64,000 nucleotides of DNA from Hedera helix (taxonomy: Eukaryota; Streptophyta; Magnoliopsida; Apiales; Araliaceae), in assembly GCA_947179155.2 (NCBI GenBank), contig OX359270.1, positions 17,705,556-17,769,555 on the forward strand. Direction: 5' to 3'. The notes under the pieces are model-generated. The model saw only the letters and a list, made by a program, of their open reading frames with translations, was not told the origin of the DNA and ran no database searches. Positions 55,696 to 64,000 of the stretch are shown here, one piece after another. How positions within the stretch are numbered: position 1 is the stretch's first letter; every line of letters begins with the position of its first letter. The position numbers and the translations under genes are program-made.

Positions 55696-57330
55696 TCGGC
55701 AAAAAGGGGGATTACCCTACTGTGATTGTCAAGTTTTAAGCATTACCCCACTAAATTTAAAAACAATGCAATCGGCACACTGAACTGTTTAAAAACTATT
55801 AATTACACCATTCTGTTAACAGACGTTAAAAATTGCCTATGTGACTTTGGGGAAAAAAAATTCATTATTTTCATACGTGGCAGCACAAAAAATAAAGAAA
55901 TAAAATCATTAATTGCGTGGCAAAAAAAAAATTAAAATAATAATAAAATTAAAATAAATATTTTTATTCATTTTATTTATAATTAAAATAAATATTTGTT
56001 TTATTTTTATAATTTTTTTTCACATAATTAATGATTTTATTTCTTTATAACCATTTGGTGATAACAGATCTGTCTACTCTGTTAATCAGATTCTGGGTTT
56101 TCCATTTTGATTCTTTCTGGGTTTCTTGTTCTTTTTTCAAGAATCAATTTGGCGTTAATTTTTCTCCGCTCCCTCCACTCTGGTTTTCATCTCTCTCCCT
56201 CATACCTCTCTTATGCCTTTCCCTGCGGCCCACCCAACCTCTTCCCAGAGATTGGATCTGATCTTGATAGGTTTGGGATGGTGGGTGCTTTTCGTGGAGT
56301 GTGGATTTTGTTGAGTGATTGTTGGTGATGGGCTTGTATTGTAGAGTGACTTGCTACTGATCTTTGCGGTGTGACGTAGATTGATTTTTTCAGGCACTTT
56401 AGCCTCACCCATTTTCCCTTTTCCCCTTCTTCCTAAGGTTGGCCCACCAACTCCTCCATGACCCTCTGTCTCCATCATTTGTCGGCTTTGTTCTAATTTG
56501 CGGCCTCACCGGCAGCCCAAAGGTGAACTCTCCGAAATGCTTCTTCTCAACCTATCATATAGCTGAGCCCAAGGGCTAGATTGGGTCTGTTGCTCTTTCG
56601 TGTGAGCATCGTAAGGAGGTCTGGCTTTTGGTTTTCTGATGGGCAGGTTTATGGAAGTTTTGATCTAGTCTAGCGGCCTTCTTAGGGGATTTCTGGATTT
56701 GAGTTCCTGGTTTTGAAGTGTGTATTATAGGAATTGCGGTTTGATGTTGGCTTTTCCGGCTTTTTGCTTGTGTTCCATTGGAAACCATGTTTATTTTGCT
56801 AATGGCCTGATTTGGTTTCCTATGGGTTCTTTTCGCGTTTGTTGTGGTCTAGGAATTCATGCCTTTCGCTTTTTTCACGGCAGTTCGCTTTTGGGTCCTC
56901 TGGCACCGGCATCTCTCTTTCCGACAGCAGTTGCTTTGTGGTGCTCCTTTCCGGCAGCTTGGCTATTGGGTGTTTACGCCCCCTCTAGTGCGTCGGCTTC
57001 TGGGACTGACAACCCCACATGGGCATGTCTGCTTTTGGCCTGGCTGGTGGGGCCTACCTACAGGGGCTGCAGGTGCAACTTCCCGCACTTGGATGGGAGG
57101 GAAATTGTGTTCTATTTGCTAAGGCCTGTTTGGTTGTTTTACGTTTACCTATCCTCGGGTTGTGTGGTTGTATTTAATTTGGTTAGGTAATTTGTTTTGT
57201 AGTTTGACTAGGTGTGTTTAATCCCTACGGGAGATGGGATTAATGCCTTGAGCTTCATTGTAATATCCAAGTGTTTTATTTTTTTTGCAATATATTTACA
57301 AAAATTTAGCAAAAAATAAATAAAAAATTG
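55696..57330 (+). mobile_element. Second, incomplete copy of the GGCAAAA-type TIR element
   Basis: GGCAAAAAGGGGGATTACCC, then AAGTTTTAAGCATTACCCCA, TTAATTACACCATTCTGTTAAC and ACGTGGCA repeat the order seen from 39249. No matching right end is found. The interior 56160-57190 is GC-rich with a 156-codon open frame (56720-57190) and ends in sequence like a gene 3' end (AGCTTCATTGTAATATCC), so it may be captured host sequence; I do not recognise it. Confidence 0.55.
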
Positions 57331-57334
57331 ACAT

Positions 57335-57475
57335 ATTGGAATATTCTCTCAAGCTTCTCCTATAAGCCTCTTATTTGGCTTCCTCTATAAGCCTCACTTG
57401 ACTTCTCCTAGAAGCCTCTCTTGGCCAAAATTCCCTTTTTTTTTGTCCGACTTTTGACCAATATGTATTTTACTT
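57335..57475 (-). repeat. Inverted LTR fragment
   Basis: The complement of this stretch matches 58928-59105 (CAAGAGAGGCTTCTAGGAGA, GGTCAAAA, GAATATTCC) with small indels. It is a piece of the LTR at 58653-59474 in the opposite orientation. Confidence 0.85.
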
Positions 57476-57489
57476 TAAAAAAAAAACTA

Positions 57490-58645
57490 TTTTCCAAGAA
57501 GTATGCAGAGTTGCATGGAGATGCGATTCTTAGAGTTAATGCAACGGGAGATGACTGTACCCTAGTATGCTGCAAAGTTTAATGAGTTGGCAAAGTTTAC
57601 TTCGCATCTAAGTGGATATGGAGGAAAAGAAAGCAAGAAGATTTGAACAGAACTTGGAAACCTTGGTTATATAATCGATTTATCAGTATTGCAAATTGAC
57701 ACGATTGCGACAATTCTAGAGAAGACTATCATAGCAGAAGGTGGAAGTGGGGCCTTAATTCAGTACAATAAAGAACAGAAGAAGAATGAAGTAGGAGAAA
57801 GTAGTAGCAGAGGAGGTGGAAATTATAAAAGTGGAACGACAATAATAATAATAATGAGAAAGAATGGCGGTTAAAGAAGAGAATTGAGGCATGAAAGAAA
57901 TGTCGAAAGAACCACATAGGAATATGCTTAAGAGAGACAAGTGTTTGTTATTATGGTCAAGAAGGACATTTTGATCCTAACTGTACAAATTTAAAGAACA
58001 AGTGTTTTATGTGTAGTGCTTTAAATCACTAAGCAAGAAACTAGTTAAGAAAGGGATGGGGATGGAAGGAGGAAATAGGAATAACAACAGTAACAAGCTG
58101 ACAATAACCGGAAATGAGTTCAGTAAATGCCGAAGATTATAAGGATGACTCGTGACAGACCGAGAGTAAGATCGACTGAAAATATATGCAGACGTTGAGC
58201 AAGACAAATAGTTTAAAGTTGAAAGTGTTCCCTTGGAAAGAAAAAAATATGATTCGAAAATAAAGAAAATTAATTCCAAGATAATTTTGAGAAGAGTAGG
58301 GGAGGTTGTGTTTGAGGTGACCTTATCTTTAGGAATGGTGCATATACGAGATATATTTCATGTTTCGGTATTACGATTGTATAAGTCTGATTATATGATA
58401 TAATAGATTATGAATCTATGCGGATTGATAAAGATTTGAGTTATAAGAAGATTCCTATTCAAATAATTAATTGACAGGAAAGAGCAAGTATTATGGAATG
58501 AAGTAATTTCTTTTGTGAAGGTAATATGAGGTAATTATTTTGAAGTAGAAGCTACTTGGTAGCTGGAAAATAAAATGAGGAATTAAACACATCTGTTTAA
58601 TTAGATATGTATTAGTGTTTTTGGGGATGAAATCCTTATAAGGAG
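57490..58645 (+). pseudogene. Deleted gypsy gag-pol remnant
   Basis: 57490-57870 resembles the gag end at 13680-14010 (FNELAKF, RFEQ, AT.LEKTIIAEGG). 57895-58035 has knuckle residues (CRKNHIGICLRE, CYYGQEGHFDPNC, CFMCSALNH). Then it jumps to the integrase tail and chromodomain at 58205-58600 (GEVVFEV, VHIRDIFHVSVLR, LSYKKIPIQI, EATW). Protease, RT, RNase H and the integrase core are missing. Many stops and frameshifts. Confidence 0.8.
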
Positions 58646-58652
58646 GAGAGAA

Positions 58653-59474
58653 TGTGATATCATAGAATTTTCAAATAATGAAATGGAAATTATAAATGTA
58701 AGGTGAGCAATGTGAATTGAACTTCAACGAGAAGTGTAAATAGAATTTCAATTAGAATTCTATGTTAGTAAGTGAATTATAAGGCAAGAAGAAATGTAAA
58801 TGAAAGAAGGTAAAGCATAGGAATGTGAATGTATATAAGGAACTCATACATGGTTGGAAAGGTATGAAATGATGTATGAATACATGTATACTTACATGTA
58901 TGGTCAACAAGTCAAAACTTAAGTAAAATACAAATTGGTCAAAAAGTCTTGGTCAAAAATTCAAAAGTTGGACAAAAGAAAAAAAAAGGAAGCAAGGGAA
59001 TTTCGGCCTAAAGGGCAAGAGAGGCTTCTAGGAGAAGCCTAGCGAGGCTTATAAAGAAAGCCAAATTAGAAGCTTATAGGAAAAGCCTTGTGAGAATATT
59101 CCAAGATGCCAATTTTATCATTTTCTTTTATAAATATTAAACTAAACCAACACTTAGCCAAGAAAGGAAAAGAAATCAGCAAAATAATTGGAGAAGAGTT
59201 GAGTTCAAGATTAAAGAAAAGAGAAGTAATTGTATCAAAGCAAGAAGGGTCACTGATTGGTATCAGTTGCAGGATGACGTCATAGATTGACATAGCTAAT
59301 TTATGATATTTGATGTTGACGTAAGGATGTAATAGTAGGTGTTACGATCCGGGGATGAAGAATATGATGTAATGTATAGTTAAACTAATAAGATTATTAG
59401 TAAATGGTATGGATGGTGATGGATCTTGAGCATCAAATCTGTTGTAGCGAGTACATGGATTTGGGGGTGTCACA
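58653..59474 (+). repeat. 3' LTR of the 57.5-kb gypsy remnant
   Basis: Starts TGTGATATC after the purine tract AAGGAGGAGAGAA and ends GGGGGTGTCACA. It is 822 bp, much shorter than the Tekay-type LTRs here. Confidence 0.82.
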
Positions 59475-60224
59475 CATGTTAGAGTTCATGCCCTAGTGGC
59501 CAATTATTTGATGTAATTGCTTAACATTTTTGATATTATATTTGATTGAATAAATGAATTGTTTTATTTACTGCGTTATATAAATGTTAGCATAATAAAA
59601 GTCCTTAGAATAGTGATACGAATTATATAGTTTCAAGTATGTGACTTGAACATGAGATTATATAATTACAATTAGTATCATTACTCTTAAATGTCCATAG
59701 TCGAGTATCATTGTTAATGGGACAACAATGATGCATTGAGACTAGTATGTGGACTGATGGCCAAATCTCATTGGTCATAAATATATGAGATATTGAGTCA
59801 ATGCATAGGTACATGTTAGAGAACAATGTACTGGATAGACCCACCATGAGAATTCTACGTGGAGCATTATGCAAAGTGTCATAAGAAATTCTCATAGTGA
59901 CAATGATGTAATGATCCACAGAACTAAAATCACTATATTATTACACGAGAATTTATGTACTTTGATATCATCAAAAGTCACCTTTAATAGGGTGGACAAT
60001 AAAGGTTATTATTGGGTACATCATGAATTATGTGAGGAATACGAGTGATCTAGATGGAATTTAACCCTCCTATATAATAGGGGTGATATCCATAGGCCTC
60101 TTGATTGAGTAGGACTATGAAATGCATGACCATGCTCAAATAATGATTTGTTTCATATAGTCTACTCATTGATCAAGAAAACTCGGATTAAATTATGAAG
60201 AGTATGGCACATTCCATGCCTCGA
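59475..60224 (+). mobile_element. LTR-like sequence, probably copia
   Basis: Opens TGTTAGAGTTCATGCCCTAG and runs with no coding capacity. The composition and phrases (CCTCCTATATAATAGGGGTG, GCCTCTTGATTGAGTAGG) look like a plant copia LTR from memory of the type. The other end is not defined. Confidence 0.4.
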
Positions 60225-60830
60225 GTTTAATCTAGGATGTCGCCACAAGTTCTTTGAGTGCCCTAACAAACATCTAATGGGAGTGGTTCATGAGGAGCAG
60301 GGTGAGTAAAGTGAGCCAAGGGAAGATGAGGTGGAAGGTGGGTATTATACAAAGGATGAGGAAGCTAATGAGCACCTTGAACATAATGACCAACCCTTGA
60401 ATGTTATGAGGTGCATTGTCGCTACTATTAAGGAGGAAGATTAGAAGCGAACTACCATATTTTAGACATATAGCAGAGGTGATGGTATCTCTTCCAAATT
60501 GATCATTGATAAAAGGGGAGTAGTTTAAATGTGGTTGCCAAGACAGCTATGGAATGATTAAAGTTAAAGGCAGAACCACACTAGTGTTGCTTGGTTCAAC
60601 AAGACATCTACTCCTGCGTCATATACGTGTCTAGTTTCGATCCACCTATGGGATTATGAGAAGAAAATCTGGTGTGATGCCATTCCAATGGATTTTGCAC
60701 ACATTCCTTTAGGGCAACCTTGGCTATACGATCATGATGTGACCCATTATGGGAGATCGAATACATGTTCACACACAAGGGGTAAAAGATTACCTTAGCA
60801 CCTATTAGACTGTGAGTGTCTCCCAAGGGT
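60225..60830 (+). pseudogene. Gypsy gag end and protease fragment
   Basis: A decayed knuckle (CRHKFFECPN) is followed by an acid-rich linker and the retropepsin C-half: TCLVSIHLWDYEKKIWCDAI, PMDFAHIPLGQPWLYDHDVT, HYGRSNT. The LG.PW..D block is typical of gypsy elements of another lineage than the 8178 element. Stops in several places. Confidence 0.7.
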
Positions 60831-60834
60831 CCAC

Positions 60835-61295
60835 TGAAAGAAAATAATACACCTGTACAACCACCCAAATCTCTCCATATCCTTACGGGGATTTTGAGAA
60901 GATTATAAGGGAGGAGAAGGTTGTTGTAGGGATTTCGACACATAAAAGCAGCGGAATTTAAAAAATTTCAAGATAATTTCTGAAACCCTAAACACAGGAT
61001 CCATGCGAAAACATATTAATTCAGAGGTTTAGATTTGTTTTACCGATTATCCGAGCTTGAATGGAGACGATGAAACTTCTGGAACAACTTCGAATCCTCA
61101 ACGCAATCCAACGGAACTGCGCCTATATAGTATCCACACGAACGCCCCGCGAATCGCCACACGATCTACAACAAAGAGAACTGCAGTACTAGCCACCAAG
61201 ATCTGGATTTTATAAATTTCTCTCTAGTCTCTTTCTAAAAGCGGCTATGGTTTTGTTTAGGTTTTGATTTTTCCTCTACGTAAAACTGTTGATAT

Positions 61296-61351
<56 letters not shown>

Positions 61352-61495
61352 CTTAATTAAGTCTGACTTAATTAATTTACATATATATAAATTATCCTAT
61401 TAATTTAAATTCGCAATTTAAATACTATCAATCATATAAATCCTTACAATTTAAATTAATTCCCTTTTAATTACGAAAAACACCTATCCTTGCTA
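60835..61495 (-). mobile_element. Reverse-oriented LTR/leader-like sequence
   Basis: Minus-strand phrases TCCGCTGCTTTTATGTGTCG and AAATCCCTACAACAACC resemble a copia LTR end. It is interrupted by (TA)n at 61296-61346. No coding region. Confidence 0.35.
61296..61346. repeat. (TA)n microsatellite
   Basis: About 25 units. Confidence 0.95.
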
Positions 61496-61499
61496 CCAA

Positions 61500-62600
61500 C
61501 TGTAGGGTTGGGCATTAGAGCACCCTTTCCTAGTCTAGGGTCTCGATTTGGTCCACCTACGATGTTACTAGCCCTAGAAGTATCTTGAGGTGTGAAAAAG
61601 GGCTTGCCCTGTGGGGTACTGCGACTACTAAATTGGCCAGGATTGAGGTCACTCTTTGGAAAGAGGATCTCTTCACATTGTATTCTTGATCTAAGGCAGC
61701 TTGGTAGGCATCATCTAGGAAAATTTGTTGATTGGTAAAAATTTGGAATTTAATATCATCTCTCAACCCCTCTAAACCTAATGATAGTCAACCTCGTCTC
61801 CTCAACAAGCTCACAACGCTCCATTAACTTCTTATACCCATTGATATAATTAGAGGCAGACAAATTGCCTTGCCTCAAATTAGAACTGTTTAAACATCCT
61901 ATCCTTATGGCCGGTGGGTAGGTAATATTTTTGGAGACTGGCTTTCATTTTTGCCTAATAGGTGGATCTCTCAAACACTCAATATCTCTCTCAACATTAG
62001 GCCAATACAAATTCACTTGTTTGACTAACTTCATCTTTGTATAACGAACCCTACGCCCATCGAATATCTCATACTAATCGAAAAATTTGTCCATACTGGA
62101 CACAGCTAATCAAGGAAGAAATTAGGATCAAATCTGCCGTCAACTACCTTAATTTTCCTAGTGTCATCATCGTAGGCTCGGTTTTAAAGGTCGACATTCC
62201 TGGTCCCATGTTAGCCATAATCTCTAGGTTCACGGTAGCCATAGTCTATACGTTCACCATAGCCAGTGTCTCGATTTTTACGTGTCTCAATTTTTACGGT
62301 CTCATCACTCTGGGTACTCGATATTTCGGGACTTAAGGTGTTCCCTAGGTCTATTTAGGTTAGGGTCTCTTTTGGGTATCTCTTCATTAATTGGAATGTC
62401 ATCGTTTCTCTCATTTCTCGCATTTTCTCCTATAGGCTCAACTACAGGTTGTGTTAACTCAATGACTCGAACCTTCTCAGATATTGTAACTAGATTGTCA
62501 GATATAATATCCACACGATTGTCCATGTTAGTCATTTTAGTAAATTAAGAGATTTATTTTGTCTTCCAAGGTTGGGCCATATTGGGTTCCACTATGGGTC
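61500..62600 (-). pseudogene. gag: Gypsy gag remnant
   Basis: 62305-62535 opens MTNMDNRVDIISDNL on the minus strand, with a Pro/Glu/Arg-rich section. 61557-61766 has LRDDIKFQIFTNQQIFLDDA, then YQAALDQEYNVKR, the usual gag segment of this type of element. The frame is broken between them. It belongs with the PBS at 63451-63461. Confidence 0.65.
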
Positions 62601-63450
62601 ATCATGATGCAAATGCATGACTGAGATAATTACGAGAATTAACTATTGCATTAAATTATAATCTATAGAAAATGCAATTGCGGTTTCCAAAATATCAACA
62701 ATCATGACTAAATGATGTCCAACTAATAGGAATTATATGCAATTTAAGAGAATAAAACCGGAGTTTTGAAAATTTTTAGTAGTAAGTAACAAGTAAAAAT
62801 CCAAGCAATTGAAGTACGTATCCTATATTTTGAGAAAAAATTTAAGAACATTTTTTTTAGACCTAAATGATCAGTAAATAGAAAACAAAGCAAAGTTGAT
62901 TAAAGGTAAAAATTTAGGGATTCTTTATGGAAGAAGTAGGGGTTAGAATGTAGTGTTAATAAATTGTGGGTTAATTAATATTAAAATGTGGAGTAGAAGT
63001 TATGGGGGCTAAAAAGTAATTGGGCAAGGATTTACTCTATTTTAGGACAATTAAGGTTACCTCCCATTCCCATTTCTCCAAAACATACGACGCAACCCAA
63101 AAATGGGTAGATAGAACGTAGAAATTAGCGCGGCAGTGGCGTGGTGGCAGCAGCGGCGACAAGGTAGCTGCACGAAAGGAGGCGGCGGCCGTCACTGGTG
63201 CGTCCTCTCTTCCTTGTCTTCTTCTCATCTTCCCCGGTCTTATTTGTGTTCTTCTGCCCTCTTTTATTCTCTTTTCCTTTTCAGGTCCTTACCTCTCTAT
63301 TCGTCTTCTTCTACCCCTTTTTTTGAAAAATTAATCGCGATGAATAGTACTCTCATGATGAACAGTAAATTTGGTGATTAACAATGAAATAGTAAATGCG
63401 GCGATGAATAGTACCTTTTGAAAATAACTCTGACGATTCCCAGGGATGAC
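62600..63450 (-). other. Untranslated leader of the right-edge gypsy element
   Basis: No coding sequence between PBS and gag. GC-rich patch at 63128-63200; GATGAATAGTAC is repeated at 63339-63416. Confidence 0.45.
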
Positions 63451-63461
63451 TCTGATACCAC
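63451..63461 (-). other. Primer binding site of the right-edge gypsy element
   Basis: Plus-strand CTCTGATACCA is the complement of TGGTATCAGAG. Confidence 0.8.
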
Positions 63462-63465
63462 AAAT

Positions 63466-64000
63466 GATGTAGGACATATTATCTTACTCAAAAATGATGG
63501 GAAGTAACAGAACAAGAAACTAGGATTTAAGCTCTACGCTTAAATTCCTAAGGGTTTAGAGTTTCAACTCTGCGTCTATTAACTCTAAGAAATATCTTCG
63601 CGATAAAGTATTCCAATGTTAATCTCAATATTCAATAATAAAAAGAGTTGGAGATTATATCGGTATTTAAATAAAACAAACCCTAAATTGTACTTGGGAA
63701 ACAAGAAAATAATTAAAGACAAAAATACCCTAACTAATTAAAATAAATACCAACTATCTCTTAAAATTAAAATAAGTTCATAAATAAATAAATAAATAAA
63801 GCAAATAAATCATCCACGGTGATTCCCATCATAAGGTCATGTACCCAACGTGTGACCTAGGTGCACCCCACTTCTTAAAATACCTTTCTCATAATTGAGG
63901 GAGGGGGTTCTTTGTTTCTTGGACTTTTGGCCAGCACAGTTCCCTAGCCAGTCTCAAGAGAGTTCTGCTGATACTAGAGTGAAGCTTGCCTTCCCTTCTT
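63466..64000 (-). repeat. LTR running off the right edge
   Basis: Starts TGATGTAGGAC on the plus strand, a few bases after the PBS, so it is the 3' end of a 5' LTR on the minus strand. The outer border is not in the window. Confidence 0.6.

Noticed and set aside
56720..57190. 156-codon plus-strand frame, the longest unassigned one
   Set aside because: Cys/Trp/Phe-rich composition without a recognisable domain, within transposon sequence; kept only as possible captured sequence.
1..64000. CRISPR arrays, operons, rRNA or tRNA genes
   Set aside because: None seen; short direct repeats are microsatellites, minisatellites or LTR sequence, and the tRNA-like matches are only primer binding sites.

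Overview
The window reads as nuclear DNA of a flowering plant, probably a eudicot. It is AT-rich, has long (TA)n tracts, introns with GT/AG borders, plant-type Ty3/gypsy chromovirus (Tekay-like), Ty1/copia, CACTA and hAT-like transposons, and one spliced plant chromatin gene. I cannot name the species. There is no sign of prokaryotic genes, CRISPR arrays, rRNA or tRNA genes.

Left third (1-28.4 kb) is a transposon landscape. 1-205 holds a minus-strand scrap of the extra 5' ORF of a gypsy element. 1.0-3.9 kb carries minus-strand pieces of several unrelated host genes (DNA polymerase epsilon, a glycine-rich RNA-binding protein, ribosomal protein L38, a TruA/PUS1-like pseudouridine synthase). 8178-21372 is a complete 13.2-kb Tekay-type element with 3.6-3.7-kb LTRs, a 5-bp target duplication, PBS and PPT, an extra acidic/coiled-coil ORF before gag, and a gag-pol reading frame broken by in-frame stops and a reverse-transcriptase deletion. 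21.6-24.3 kb holds a CACTA (En/Spm) transposase remnant, a foldback structure and a CACTA-like terminus. 24.3-27.5 kb holds rearranged LTR pieces.

Middle (28.7-54.9 kb, plus strand) is the one host gene I can reconstruct: a HIRIP3/CHZ-type histone-chaperone gene with two DEK_C domains. Eight coding exons in consistent phase total 1411 nt. Three introns (5.4, 11.9 and 7.0 kb) are swollen by transposons. Intron 2 contains a three-level nest: a hAT-like element with an exact 8-bp target duplication, inside it a reverse-oriented solo LTR with an exact 5-bp duplication, and inside that a terminal-inverted-repeat element. Intron 7 contains a short relative of the hAT-like element and a truncated copia element. 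The final exon is unresolved.

Right end (55.7-64 kb) is again decayed elements: a second copy of the TIR family, a scrambled gypsy element whose LTR piece is inverted, copia-like LTR sequence, a gypsy protease piece, and a minus-strand gypsy gag with PBS and LTR running off the right edge.
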